DNA of 64,000 bases. It comes from Natronococcus occultus SP4 (GTDB taxonomy: Archaea > Halobacteriota > Halobacteria > Halobacteriales > Natrialbaceae). Below the pieces are notes generated by a model that was given only the letters and a program-made list of their open reading frames with translations, did no database searches and was not told where the DNA came from. The position numbers and the translations under genes were made by a program. Where the stretch lies: the NCBI RefSeq assembly GCF_000328685.1, contig NC_019974.1, forward strand, positions 1,975,001 through 2,039,000. The letters are read 5' to 3'. Positions 26,427 through 35,508 of the stretch are shown here, piece by piece. Within the stretch, counting starts at the first letter, position 1. Every line of letters starts with the position of its first letter.

Positions 26427-26876
26427 CTAGACCGCCGGTGCAGTCGGCAGTTTTGCGGTTCTCAGCCAGAACTCGTCGACGGCTTGCGCGAGCGAAACGA
26501 ACCCGTCGGAGCTGTCCGGTTTGGTGAGATAGGCGTTCGCGCGGCGGTTGTAGCTCTCGGCGATGTCGGTTTCGTCGTCCGAGCAGGTGAGGACGATGAC
26601 CGGAATCGCCGTCAGTTCGGGGCTCTTCTGGAGTGATTCGAGGAGTTCGAGACCGTGCATCCCCGGAACGTTGAGATCGAGCAGCAGGATGTCGGGAAGG
26701 GTACCCGTTTCCCGACGCTCCGAGAGCACGCGCATCGCCTCGTCACCGTCGGGCACGGTGTCGATGCGCACGTCATCGGCGACCTCGTCGAACGCCTCCC
26801 GAACGAGAGTGACGTCGCCGGGATTGTCCTCGACGAGAAGAATATTAGTTGATTCGGACGCCGTCACTGTTCCCAT
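26427..26876 (-). CDS. Single-domain response regulator (Rcp1-like receiver)
   Basis: The protein has 149 residues consisting of one REC domain. The acidic pocket is Glu16-Asp17 (LLVEDN), the phosphoacceptor is Asp67 (ILLLDLNVPG), and the conserved Thr and Lys are in VLTCS and YLTKP (Lys119). The insertion EDNPGDVTLVREAF and the NVPGMHGLELL loop are typical of phytochrome-associated Rcp1-type regulators that haloarchaea have in many copies. No output domain or cognate kinase is adjacent, so it may relay phosphate between kinases elsewhere. A TATATATG element on the minus strand lies about 75 nt upstream (26950-26957). Confidence 0.94.
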   Translation of the reverse strand: MGTVTASESTNILLVEDNPGDVTLVREAFDEVADDVRIDTVPDGDEAMRVLSERRETGTLPDILLLDLNVPGMHGLELLESLQKSPELTAIPVIVLTCSDDETDIAESYNRRANAYLTKPDSSDGFVSLAQAVDEFWLRTAKLPTAPAV

Positions 26877-26968
26877 ATGAGGGAGACGAACGACACGTCA
26901 ATAAGAGCGATCACTACACACGTTGGGAGGGGATGAAAGTGCAGCCCCCAAACATATATACCAGGAGT

Positions 26969-28009
26969 CTAGTCCGCGACGGCCGCTTCCGGATCGAGCG
27001 ATCGCGGGATCGATCCCAGGCGGTCGACGTCGTCGCCGACCGCAACCAGCTCCGTCAGTCGGATCCGTCCGTCTGCGAGATCGACGCCGACGTCGAGTCT
27101 GGCGACCGCGTCCGACTCGACCGTCGCCGAGCCGTGGCGCGGACGTTCGACGGGTTCGAGACCGACGCCCGCGACGCGGGTGTGGATCCCGTCCTCGAAT
27201 CCGAACGCACGCACTTCCGCCTCGAGATCGGCCTCGACGGCAGTAACCGACTGTGCGTCGGCCGTCAGCATCGCCGCGGCCGAACGGAACGAGCGGGTGA
27301 TACCGACGTGGGCGCGGCGTTCGCTCCCGCCCTCGCCGTCCCGAACGAAGGTCCGAGCGAGGACGCCGTGGTAGCCCGACGGCTCCCGTGGCGCGGCCTC
27401 GAGGACGACCGGCTCGCCCGGACGGACGGGGCCGTCGCCGGGGGTCGAGACCGTCGTGTTGCCGTCGGGGAACCCGCCCGCGGCGACGATCGCCTCGTCG
27501 ATCGCGATCCGGAGTCGCTCGGCGGTCAGGGCCTCGTCCTCGAGGCCGAGTCGGCCGTCGACGACCTCGGCGGTCGCGAGCGCGGCGGCCCCCCGCCGGA
27601 GTCCGGCGCCCGCAGCCGCCTGTGCGTCCTCGATCCGCGCGCGCTCGGCGTCCGTCTTCGTCGCTCTCCCGCGGGCGACGACGTCGGTCGAGGAAAGCGA
27701 GAACCCGGCGTCCTCGAGGTAGAGCGCGGCGTCGTGGGGGATGCGAGCCGGCGTCAGCACTGTCCCCGAGAGCCCGTCGGTGGCGAGGACGTCGGCCAGC
27801 TCGCTGGCAGGAGCCGCGCCGGGGTCGGTCGCCGAGCGGACCCGCCACTCGCGGCCGTCGAAGGCGACGGCGTGACGGCCGTCGTCGAGTTCCGGCCGAC
27901 AGTACCGCAGCGTCGGCTGGCGGGCCGAACCGACGGCGACGAACGCGGTCGCGTCCTCGCGTGCGAGGACGTCGGCGATGGCGGGCTCGAGGGGCGAGTC
28001 GCCGGTCAC
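26969..28009 (-). CDS. M24-fold (creatinase/aminopeptidase P-like) protein lacking metal ligands
   Basis: The protein has 346 residues with an N-terminal domain (1-115) and a pita-bread domain (about 120-330), as in Xaa-Pro peptidases. Aligning the family blocks by eye, the five metal ligands (Asp, Asp, His, Glu, Glu) appear replaced. VVLEAAP has Glu204 for the first Asp, and SGYHGVLARTF has Val216 for the second. AGVGLEPVE has Ala280 for the His, RLDVGVD has Asp306 for the first Glu, and IRLTE has Thr319 for the second. It is therefore probably a non-catalytic family member. Its ATG overlaps the UvrD-like helicase stop by 4 nt, so the two are translationally coupled. A binding or scaffold role is possible. 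Confidence 0.8.
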   Translation of the reverse strand: MTGDSPLEPAIADVLAREDATAFVAVGSARQPTLRYCRPELDDGRHAVAFDGREWRVRSATDPGAAPASELADVLATDGLSGTVLTPARIPHDAALYLEDAGFSLSSTDVVARGRATKTDAERARIEDAQAAAGAGLRRGAAALATAEVVDGRLGLEDEALTAERLRIAIDEAIVAAGGFPDGNTTVSTPGDGPVRPGEPVVLEAAPREPSGYHGVLARTFVRDGEGGSERRAHVGITRSFRSAAAMLTADAQSVTAVEADLEAEVRAFGFEDGIHTRVAGVGLEPVERPRHGSATVESDAVARLDVGVDLADGRIRLTELVAVGDDVDRLGSIPRSLDPEAAVAD

Positions 28010-29871
28010 GGCGCTTCGGCTTCGAGCTCGTCGGGGTCGTCGACGGGCGCCTGGGCCTGCTCGAGCAGCTCCTCGAGGGACATCTCGGTCAGCTGATTGG
28101 TGAGCAGGACGTCGATCGGCAGCGTCGGGGCACCGTCGACGAGGTTCTCGAGGATGTACAGTCGCTCGCGGGCCCGGGACATCCCGACGTAGAAGACCCG
28201 GCGTTCGTTGTCGGTCAGCACGGGAACCGGCGAGGTCGTCTTGGTGAACTCCTCGCAGCCGGGGACGTCGGTCGGGTCGTCGACGGTCGCGACCATCTGC
28301 TCGACGACCTTCTCAGTGAGGTCGGTACCGATGAAGACGTGGTCGGCCTCGCGCCCCTTCGCGGAGTGGATGGTGCCGACGCGGACCCGGTCGGTGTCCA
28401 TCCCCTGGTACTCGCCGATGTTGAAGTACGAGCGGATGCTCTTTTTCTGGAAGTTCGTCACCTTCCGGACCATATCACCCGCGGAGGCAGGACCGGGCAT
28501 GAACGGCGCGTGGTCCTCGATGACCGCGGCGGGAACCGCAAGCTCCTCGAGGTCCTCGACGCCCGCCTCCTCCTGGCGCTCGTCGATCTCGTCGAAGAGG
28601 TCGTCGCGGTCGTTCGTGCCGAACGCAGACTCCTGGAGCATATCGGCGAGCCGGCGGGCCTGGAGCCCGGTGACGTCCTCGCCGTCGTCGATCGCCTCGA
28701 CGGCCCGGACGTACTGGGTGAGCCGATCGGTCCACATCCGCTGGTCGGTCAGCGACCGGAACGGCACCCCCTCGGTGATGAACTCGTCGATGAACTGGAA
28801 CATCTGGTACCGGGCACGGAACAACAGCATGATCGTCCCGTCGCCCTCGACGAGAGTGCGCCGGACCATCCGGACGACGTCGAGCATCGAGGCGTTCGCG
28901 CGGGCCTCGACCGAACCGCCCTCCTTGCGGGGTTTGAGGTCCTTATCCTGGCGCGTCTCGATGTGGCGGATCTCCTGGTTGACGGCGTTGAGGACGTTCG
29001 AGGGGAGCCGGTAGGAGTTCGGCAGGATGACGTCCTCGTCGACTTCCTCCTCGAGCAGCAAAGCAGGATCGGCGCCCTGCCAGGAGTAGACGACCTGGTC
29101 GTCGTCGCCGGCGATCAGCACCTGGTCCATGTGGGGTTTCCACTCGTCGTAGACGTCGTACTGCAGCGTGGTGATGTCCTGAAACTCGTCGATCACCAGG
29201 TAGTCGACGTCCGGTAGCAGCGAGCGCTGCTTGACGCGCTCGAGCATGTCGGCGAAGCCGATCTTTCCCTGCTCGCCCTTGTAGCTGCGCCAGGCGCGGA
29301 TCGCCTCGGGGACGTCGATCCGGTCGTCGTCGGAGGGCCAGGTTGGCGTGTACTTGTTGCCCTCCTGGGCGCGGTCGTCGATCTCAGGGGGGAGGCGAAC
29401 CTCCTCGTCGTCCCACTGGAAGGGGACGTCGTACCAGTCAGAAACCTCGCGGCTGGTCCGCTGGAGCCACTGGCTGGTGGCGATGACCTTGTTCCCGATC
29501 GTCGTCGATCGGGCGGTTCGACGGCCCGCACCCGAGTACTCGTCCTCGTACTCGATACCGTACTCGTCACAGAACTCCTCCTTGTCGGACTCGCCGATGA
29601 CGTCGCTTCGAGAGAGGTCCAGTAGCTCATAGGCCTTCGCGTGCATCGTACAGACGTTACCCTGCAGCGCGCGCGGGCTCTCCCCGAGCCGCTCGGCCAG
29701 TCGCTCCCGAACCTCCTGTGCGGCCGCTCGCGTGTACGAAACGACGAGAATGTCCCGGAACGTCACCCCATCCTGCTCGAGGATCTCTTCGACGTGATCG
29801 AGCAGTGCGGTCGTCTTCCCGCTCCCCGGTCCACCGAACAACCGGGTGACCTTCGTCTCCGTAGTAGCCAT
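28006..29871 (-). CDS. UvrD/Rep-family ATP-dependent DNA helicase
   Basis: This 621-residue superfamily 1 helicase has Walker A GGPGSGKTT (13-21) and motif Ia VVSYTRAAAQEVRERL. The motif II is VIDEFQD, followed by motif III GDDDQVVYSWQGADP. Motif V is VGTIHSAKGREADHVFIG and motif VI is RRVFYVGMSRARERLYI. It is somewhat shorter than bacterial UvrD (about 720) through reduced 1B/2B domains. The expected role is 3'-5' DNA unwinding in repair or replication restart. It heads a coupled pair with the M24-fold gene. A TATA-like ACTTATGGG about 27 nt before the ATG fits leaderless transcription. Confidence 0.95.
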   Translation of the reverse strand: MATTETKVTRLFGGPGSGKTTALLDHVEEILEQDGVTFRDILVVSYTRAAAQEVRERLAERLGESPRALQGNVCTMHAKAYELLDLSRSDVIGESDKEEFCDEYGIEYEDEYSGAGRRTARSTTIGNKVIATSQWLQRTSREVSDWYDVPFQWDDEEVRLPPEIDDRAQEGNKYTPTWPSDDDRIDVPEAIRAWRSYKGEQGKIGFADMLERVKQRSLLPDVDYLVIDEFQDITTLQYDVYDEWKPHMDQVLIAGDDDQVVYSWQGADPALLLEEEVDEDVILPNSYRLPSNVLNAVNQEIRHIETRQDKDLKPRKEGGSVEARANASMLDVVRMVRRTLVEGDGTIMLLFRARYQMFQFIDEFITEGVPFRSLTDQRMWTDRLTQYVRAVEAIDDGEDVTGLQARRLADMLQESAFGTNDRDDLFDEIDERQEEAGVEDLEELAVPAAVIEDHAPFMPGPASAGDMVRKVTNFQKKSIRSYFNIGEYQGMDTDRVRVGTIHSAKGREADHVFIGTDLTEKVVEQMVATVDDPTDVPGCEEFTKTTSPVPVLTDNERRVFYVGMSRARERLYILENLVDGAPTLPIDVLLTNQLTEMSLEELLEQAQAPVDDPDELEAEAP

Positions 29872-29960
29872 TGTAGCTGTTCAGGGTCGCAATACCCATA
29901 AGTGACGTGGGTTAGCCCCAAAAACAGCGGTGAGCCGAAATCCGGTAGCTCCGACTCGAG

Positions 29961-30146
29961 CTACCGGGCCGGCGTCCACCCGCAGACGGTACAGGAGCTG
30001 GCCCCCTCCTCGTGGAGGCCGCCGCAGTCGGGACACTGCTTTTTGTTATACTCCTGCTCCCACCCCACTCGCTCTACCGTGTGACCGCGGTCCGTAAGGA
30101 ATTCATCGAAGACATCGTCACCGGCATCATTGGGTGAGGTTGCCAT
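29961..30146 (-). CDS. HVO_0416-family zinc finger protein
   Basis: The protein has 61 residues from ATG 30146. The zinc ribbon is CPDCG (Cys38, Cys41) and CTVCG (Cys52, Cys55), preceded by VFDEFLTDRGHTVERVGWE. This matches the short haloarchaeal zinc-finger family named after Haloferax HVO_0416. An upstream in-frame ATG at 30182 would add 12 non-conserved residues. Small CxxC/CxxC proteins of haloarchaea are thought to mediate protein or nucleic-acid contacts. It lies 89 bp upstream of the helicase on the same strand. Confidence 0.88.
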   Translation of the reverse strand: MATSPNDAGDDVFDEFLTDRGHTVERVGWEQEYNKKQCPDCGGLHEEGASSCTVCGWTPAR

Positions 30147-30262
30147 ACACATGGCATGGGCGGACGTGGTATTAAAGGCCATGGTTCCCGCAGTACTCTG
30201 CCGGCTCCGCCGAACCGGTTCCCGACCCGCGAACTTTTCTCGCTCTCGCCCGAACGACCGGT

Positions 30263-31099
30263 ATGAGCGAGCTCCGCCTGGACGCGACGCAGCTCGATCG
30301 CTACTCGAGACACGTCATCATGGACGAGATCGGTCCCGAGGGCCAACAGCGACTGCTCGAAGGCAGCGTCCTCGTCGTCGGCGCCGGGGGGTTGGGATCG
30401 CCGGCGATCCAGTACCTCACGGCCGCCGGGATCGGCCGTCTGGGGATCGTCGACGACGACGTCGTCGAACGCTCGAACCTGCAGCGCCAGATCGTCCACG
30501 GCGACGGCGACGTCGATCGACCGAAAGTCGACAGCGCGGCCGACTACGTCGAAGCGCTGAACCCCGACGTCGACGTCGAGACCCACGAGACCCGCATCAC
30601 CGCCGAGAACGTCGCCGAGCTAACGAGCGGGTACGACATCGTCCTCGACGCCAGCGACAACTTCGGCACCCGGTACCTGCTCAACGACCACTGCGTGCTC
30701 ACCGAAACGCCGCTCTCCCACGGAGCGATCTACCGCTTCGAGGGGCAGGTGACGACGTTCACGAACGACCGCGGCGACGACGAGGACCCGCCCTGTTATC
30801 GCTGCATCTTCCCCGAGGCACCCGAGCCCGGCACCGTCCCCGACTGTGCGACCACCGGCGTCCTCGGCGTGCTCCCGGGGACCGTGGGCTGTATCCAGGC
30901 CACCGAGGTCGTCAAGTACCTCCTCGGGAAGGGCGACCTCCTCGAGGGACGGCTCCTGATGTACGACGCGATGGGGATGACCTTCGAGTCGGTCGACGTT
31001 CTCGCGAACCCCGAGTGTCCGGTCTGTAGCGACGATCCCGAGATCGACTCGGTCGAGGACGTCGCCTACGAGGGCAGCTGTTCGATCTCGGCGGACTGA
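30263..31099 (+). CDS. ubaA: SAMP-activating E1-like protein UbaA (ThiF/MoeB family)
   Basis: The protein has 278 residues. The nucleotide-binding motif is VVGAGGLGSPAIQYL, the crossover block DDDVVERSNLQRQIVH, and the Asp-containing DASDNFGTRYLLND. The zinc cysteines are CYRC and CPVC. Cys195 in PDCATTGVLGVLPG is the candidate catalytic cysteine. In Haloferax, UbaA adenylates the ubiquitin-like SAMPs for both protein conjugation and sulfur transfer to molybdopterin and tRNA. That makes this gene relevant to the molybdo-enzymes encoded downstream, although it is also housekeeping. No rhodanese domain is fused. It is convergent with the 31104 gene, 4 bp away. Confidence 0.94.
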   Translation: MSELRLDATQLDRYSRHVIMDEIGPEGQQRLLEGSVLVVGAGGLGSPAIQYLTAAGIGRLGIVDDDVVERSNLQRQIVHGDGDVDRPKVDSAADYVEALNPDVDVETHETRITAENVAELTSGYDIVLDASDNFGTRYLLNDHCVLTETPLSHGAIYRFEGQVTTFTNDRGDDEDPPCYRCIFPEAPEPGTVPDCATTGVLGVLPGTVGCIQATEVVKYLLGKGDLLEGRLLMYDAMGMTFESVDVLANPECPVCSDDPEIDSVEDVAYEGSCSISAD

Positions 31100-31103
31100 G
31101 GCC

Positions 31104-32525
31104 TCAGTCGACGCGGTCCCACGCGAGCCCGTACTCCTCGGCGACGTCCTCGGCGATCGACTCGAACCGGTCGAACGCCATCGCCGGCGGGTGGGGGTGG
31201 CGGGCGTCGATCTCGTCGGGCAGGTCGTCGTGGTACCGGACCTGGGTCTCGACGTCGTAGGGGAACTCGTCCTCGTCGACACCGACGAACCCGTGCTCGT
31301 CGCGAGCGCGCGAGAGGACTCGCTTCCACTCCCCGATTGAGGCCAGCCCCGCCGACTCCATCCCGTGGGAGAACAGCGTCGAGCGGATCTCGTCGTAGGG
31401 GTCGCTGCGCTCGAGGTAGTCCTCGAGGTGTGCGACGTCCGAGCGGGTGTTGAAGGCGGTCCAGTAGGGGACCGACCCCGTCCGCAGCGTCCACCAGGGC
31501 TCGACCAGCGCGAACGACTGGACGAGCAGCCGCTCGACGGAACGGTCGCGGGCGGCGTAGCGATCCCGGTAGCGGTCGGCGACGAACGGGCTCAGCTCCC
31601 GCGGGTCGTCGAACGCGAGCCGCCGGAGTTCGTAGTCGCGTTCGTCAGCGGCGCGCTCGAGGTCCTCGCGTAAGGCCGGGTCGAACCCCCACTCAGCCTC
31701 CGGTGCCCGTCGATCGGGTTCGGGAACGTCCCACTCGCGTCGGTCCGTGCCCTGCAGGCGAAGGAACTCGGCGACCGTCTCGCTGCCCTCGTAGTACTCC
31801 TCGGGCGCCAGTCCGCCACAACCACCCAGCTGGAAGGTGTGGCGGTCGCCGACGTCTACCACCGGCCAGTCGTACTCACACTCCAGCGAGATGATCGTGC
31901 CGCCGGGCTCGAGGACGGTGTCGAGAAACTCCTCGTAGGCCTCGCCGAGCCGACGGGACTTGACCCGGAAGTACGCTAGCTTCCGGACCATCAGCCGGTC
32001 CTGGTTCGGGTCGTGCATCTGGGCCAGCGAGACGTCGGGGTTGTTCTCGAGGAAGTCGGGGGCGTGCTCGGCGCCCCACGCGACGTCCTCGCGGATCTCG
32101 TCAGCGCCCATCGACCGTCGGATCGGCAGGAGGAACGTCTGGGGGAGAAACGGCACTCCCAGCAGGGCCGCGAGATGTACCGCCGCGCCGTTGCTCGAGC
32201 CGACGATTACCGCGGGGTACCCCCGTTCGGGGTACTGATCGACGACCCACTCCCGGAAGCGCTCGACGTCGATCTCGCCGAGGTCGTCGGGGTCGATCCC
32301 CTCGTTGGCTCCGCCCGTCGTGTAGATCTTGGCGCGGGTCTCCCTGGAGAGACCGTTGACCCGCTTTGCGAGCGGCGCCAGTTTGGGGTGGATCATCCCC
32401 AGCCGCGGGAACTGCTCGCCCCGCAGGTAGCTGGCGGCCGCCCGGACGAAGGCGGTCGTCGAGTCGAAGTTCGGCAGCCCGTAGGGAGTCGACTCCTCGT
32501 CGGCGAACAGCCGTGAGAGTCTCAT
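31104..32525 (-). CDS. Uncharacterised 473-residue protein with a GxSxG-like motif
   Basis: The start is ATG 32525 (MRLSRLFADEESTPYG); the frame remains open upstream to 32747, but that part is Arg-rich and non-coding in look. Around residue 115 is YPAVIVGSSNGAAVHLAALLG, which has the GxSxG nucleophile-elbow shape of alpha/beta hydrolases, including the preceding hydrophobic strand. Later blocks include GGTIISLECEYDWPVV, FQLGGCGGLAPEEYYEG and RTGSVPYWTAFNTRSDVAHLEDYL. There is no signal peptide or membrane segment. I do not recognise the family as a whole. A hydrolase is only one option. Confidence 0.75.
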   Translation of the reverse strand: MRLSRLFADEESTPYGLPNFDSTTAFVRAAASYLRGEQFPRLGMIHPKLAPLAKRVNGLSRETRAKIYTTGGANEGIDPDDLGEIDVERFREWVVDQYPERGYPAVIVGSSNGAAVHLAALLGVPFLPQTFLLPIRRSMGADEIREDVAWGAEHAPDFLENNPDVSLAQMHDPNQDRLMVRKLAYFRVKSRRLGEAYEEFLDTVLEPGGTIISLECEYDWPVVDVGDRHTFQLGGCGGLAPEEYYEGSETVAEFLRLQGTDRREWDVPEPDRRAPEAEWGFDPALREDLERAADERDYELRRLAFDDPRELSPFVADRYRDRYAARDRSVERLLVQSFALVEPWWTLRTGSVPYWTAFNTRSDVAHLEDYLERSDPYDEIRSTLFSHGMESAGLASIGEWKRVLSRARDEHGFVGVDEDEFPYDVETQVRYHDDLPDEIDARHPHPPAMAFDRFESIAEDVAEEYGLAWDRVD

Positions 32526-32778
32526 CGATCGCCCACCTCGACCCGTCGCACCAGTCCCGGCGTCCGTAGCGGGATCAATCGTCGGCCATCGTGGATCATC
32601 AGTTAGTCGGGATACGACGGAGCGGTGGATAGTACTGTGGCCGGCAGGATCGACCGCCGCGGGCCGGGGCGCTCCGAGCGAGAGACGCCGACCCTCGAGC
32701 GGGTAGTGATACCGGCCCCCAACCGGGCTACGTTTCCGCCAACTCAACCCTTAATCGGCGACCGGGAGAACGTCGACC

Positions 32779-34206
32779 GTGTTCGTCGTTCTGTTCTCCC
32801 TGTCGAACCGCCGGTTCTGGCGGGTCTGGAAGCGCGTGTTCGGCCTCTCCTGGCCCGTGATGGCCGAGCAGGTGTTGCGGACGCTGATGCGGACGACCGA
32901 CCTGATCGTCGCGGGCTTTTTCTCCCCCGCGGCGGTCGCGGCGGTCGGCCTCGCGGACATCTACGCTCGCTTTCCGCTGCGGTTCGGGATCGGTATCGGC
33001 GACGGCGCGATCGCGCTCTCGAGCCAGGACACGAGCGCCGACGCCACCGCGAACCGCGACGAGGCGGTCTCGCAGGCGCTGCTGATCGGGATCCTCGGCG
33101 GGATCCCGTTTATGCTCTTCGGGCTGTTACTCAACGAGTACGCGATCTCGGTGCTGGGTGCGCTCACCGACGAGGGGACGATGGCGGCCGTCGTCGAGTA
33201 CGGCAGCGTCTACCTCATGGTAATCATGCTCTCGGCGCCCGCGATCCACGTCAACTTCATCGCGGCTCGCTCGATCCAGGGCACCGGCGACACCAAGACG
33301 CCGATGTACGTCAACGGCGTCGTCAATGCGCTCAACATCCTCGCGACGATCGGGCTGGCGTTCGGGCTCGGCCCGCTGCCGGAGCTCGGGATAATCGGGA
33401 TCGCCATCGCGACGGCGGTCGCGGACACGCTCGGCGCGACCGCGTTCCTCGCGATTCTCGCTACACCTCGGAGCGAGATCCGGTACGTGGTGCCCGAACA
33501 GCTGGTCATCACCAAGCAGCTGGTCCTGATCAGCTGGCCACGGATCGCCGAGGGCGTCACGGAGATGATCGCCGAGTTTCCGTTCAACGCAATCTTGCTC
33601 GCGTTCGGCACCGAGGTCAACGCCGCCTACCACGTCGGCCGTCGGATGTACCAGCAGATCGCCTCGCCGCTCGCGCGGGGGTACGGCGTCGCGGCGAACA
33701 TCATGGTTGGCCAGTCGCTCGGCCGGGGCGAGGGGGCGACCGCCTACTACAACGGGCTGGCCGCGACGGCCCTGAGCACCCTCACTATCGGCGCTCTCTG
33801 TACGCTGTTGTTTTTCTTCGCCGAGGAGTTCGTCCTCGTGTTCACCCGGGATCCGGCGACGGTCGGCTACGCCAGCGGCTTCGCCCAGGCCTACGCCGTC
33901 GCCGCGTTGCTGATCGCCGCCTACCTCACGCTGTCGGGCTCGCTGCGGGGCGGCAGCGAGACGGTCGTCCCCTTTGTCTCCCGGGTCATCGGCACCTTCG
34001 TCTTCCTGCTTGGCTTCACCTACGTCGTCGGCGTCGTCCTCGGCTACGGCGTCGTCGCCGCCTACGTCGCCGTCGTCCTCGATTTCGCCTTCCGGGTCGC
34101 CTACCTCGGCGTCGTCTTCTACCGCCGCCGGTGGGTCAAACGGGGCACCTCGATGATGCGCGAGCGAGGCAGCTTCGGCGAGGGGTCCACGGACGCGGAC
34201 GACTGA
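32779..34206 (+). CDS. MATE family multidrug/toxin efflux transporter
   Basis: The protein has 475 residues with 12 membrane helices in two homologous halves. The N-terminus RFWRVWKRVFGLSWPVMAEQVLRTLMRTTDLIVAGFFSPAAVAAVGLA (conserved pattern, shown in parts by residues 11-58) and the second-half counterpart LVLISWPRIAEGVTEMIAE are typical of MATE/NorM proteins. The start is a GTG 22 nt after TATA-like CCCTTAATCGG. It should exchange cationic compounds for Na+ or H+. It is divergent from the 31104 gene across a 253-bp spacer in which I see only promoter-like AT stretches. Confidence 0.94.
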   Translation: MFVVLFSLSNRRFWRVWKRVFGLSWPVMAEQVLRTLMRTTDLIVAGFFSPAAVAAVGLADIYARFPLRFGIGIGDGAIALSSQDTSADATANRDEAVSQALLIGILGGIPFMLFGLLLNEYAISVLGALTDEGTMAAVVEYGSVYLMVIMLSAPAIHVNFIAARSIQGTGDTKTPMYVNGVVNALNILATIGLAFGLGPLPELGIIGIAIATAVADTLGATAFLAILATPRSEIRYVVPEQLVITKQLVLISWPRIAEGVTEMIAEFPFNAILLAFGTEVNAAYHVGRRMYQQIASPLARGYGVAANIMVGQSLGRGEGATAYYNGLAATALSTLTIGALCTLLFFFAEEFVLVFTRDPATVGYASGFAQAYAVAALLIAAYLTLSGSLRGGSETVVPFVSRVIGTFVFLLGFTYVVGVVLGYGVVAAYVAVVLDFAFRVAYLGVVFYRRRWVKRGTSMMRERGSFGEGSTDADD

Positions 34207-34254
34207 CCACCAGGCCGCGGAACTTACTTTACCGTCACCGAGAAACGGTCGGTC

Positions 34255-35406
34255 ATGTCCGACGGAGAGTTCGAGGGCTACGGGGGGAGACACGTTCCGG
34301 AACCGCTTCGCGACCCACTCGAGAAGCTCGCGACCGCCTACGACGAGGTCGGTTCGACCGCGGAGTTCCAGGCCGACCTGCGGGACCACCTCGAGGACTT
34401 CGCGGGGCGGCCGACCCCGCTGTACCACGCCCGGAGCCTGAGCGAGCGCTACGGCGCCGAGATCTACCTCAAGCGCGAGGACCTGCTCCACGGCGGCGCC
34501 CACAAGATCAACAACGTGCTAGGCCAGGCGCTGCTCGCGAAACGGTCGGGCCGTGAGCGACTGATCGCCGAAACCGGGGCGGGTCAACACGGCGTCGCGA
34601 CGGCGATGGCGGGGGCCCTGCTGGACCTCGAGACGGAGATCTACATGGGCGAGAAGGACGTCGCCCGCCAGGAGATGAACGTGTTCCGAATGCGGCTGCT
34701 GGGCGCCGAGGTCAACGAAGTCACGCGCGGGGACGCGGGTCTCGCCGAGGCCGTCGACGTCGCCCTGGAGGACTTCGCCGAGAACGTCGCCGACACTCAC
34801 TACCTGGTCGGCAGCGTCGTCGGGCCGGACCCGTTCCCGCGGATGGTCCGGGACTTCCAGAGCGTGATCGGCGAGGAGGCCCGCGAGCAGTTCCACGAGC
34901 GAACGGGGGAGCTGCCCGACGCCGCGGTCGCCTGCGTCGGCGGGGGGTCGAACGCCATCGGGCTCTTCCACGCCTTCCGTGAGGACGACGTCGCCTTCTA
35001 CGGCGCCGAGGGCGGCGGCGAGGGCAGCGACTCGCCGCGCCACGCGGCGCCACTGACCAGCGGCACCGACGACACCCTCCACGGGATGCGGACCCGCGTC
35101 CTCGAGGACGACGTCGAGGTCCACTCCGTCTCGGCGGGGCTGGACTACCCCGGCGTCGGTCCCGAACACGCCATGTTCCGGGCCGTCGGCCGCTGTGAGT
35201 ACACCGGCGTCACCGACGACGCGGCGCTGGCGGCGTTCCGGGAGCTGAGCGAGACCGAGGGGATCATTCCGGCGCTCGAGTCGAGCCACGCGGTCGCCCG
35301 CGCGATCGAGCTCGCCGAGGACGGCGCCCACGAGACGATCCTCGTGAACCTCTCGGGGCGGGGCGACAAGGACATGGAGACCGCGGCGCGGAAGTTCGAC
35401 CTCTGA
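34255..35406 (+). CDS. trpB: Tryptophan synthase beta chain (stand-alone)
   Basis: This 383-residue PLP enzyme condenses indole with serine. Lys84 in GGAHKINNVLGQALL binds PLP, and Glu106 in AETGAGQHGVAT is the catalytic acid. CVGGGSNAIG holds the phosphate. It is of TrpB1 type in the core, but the usual KREDLNHTGAHK reads KREDLLHGGAHK. No trpA, trpC or other trp gene is adjacent, which is unlike the usual haloarchaeal trpCBA operon. It may be a second TrpB that uses free indole, or the only one. It follows the MATE gene by 48 bp. Confidence 0.93.
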   Translation: MSDGEFEGYGGRHVPEPLRDPLEKLATAYDEVGSTAEFQADLRDHLEDFAGRPTPLYHARSLSERYGAEIYLKREDLLHGGAHKINNVLGQALLAKRSGRERLIAETGAGQHGVATAMAGALLDLETEIYMGEKDVARQEMNVFRMRLLGAEVNEVTRGDAGLAEAVDVALEDFAENVADTHYLVGSVVGPDPFPRMVRDFQSVIGEEAREQFHERTGELPDAAVACVGGGSNAIGLFHAFREDDVAFYGAEGGGEGSDSPRHAAPLTSGTDDTLHGMRTRVLEDDVEVHSVSAGLDYPGVGPEHAMFRAVGRCEYTGVTDDAALAAFRELSETEGIIPALESSHAVARAIELAEDGAHETILVNLSGRGDKDMETAARKFDL

Positions 35407-35508
35407 GGCGGAGTGCTGTAACGATTTACCGCCCGACATCGCGGGACCGACGAGCCCGCGAGGTCGCAGTTCGTAATCGTCATACCGACTCGCCGCCAAC
35501 CGACGCGT

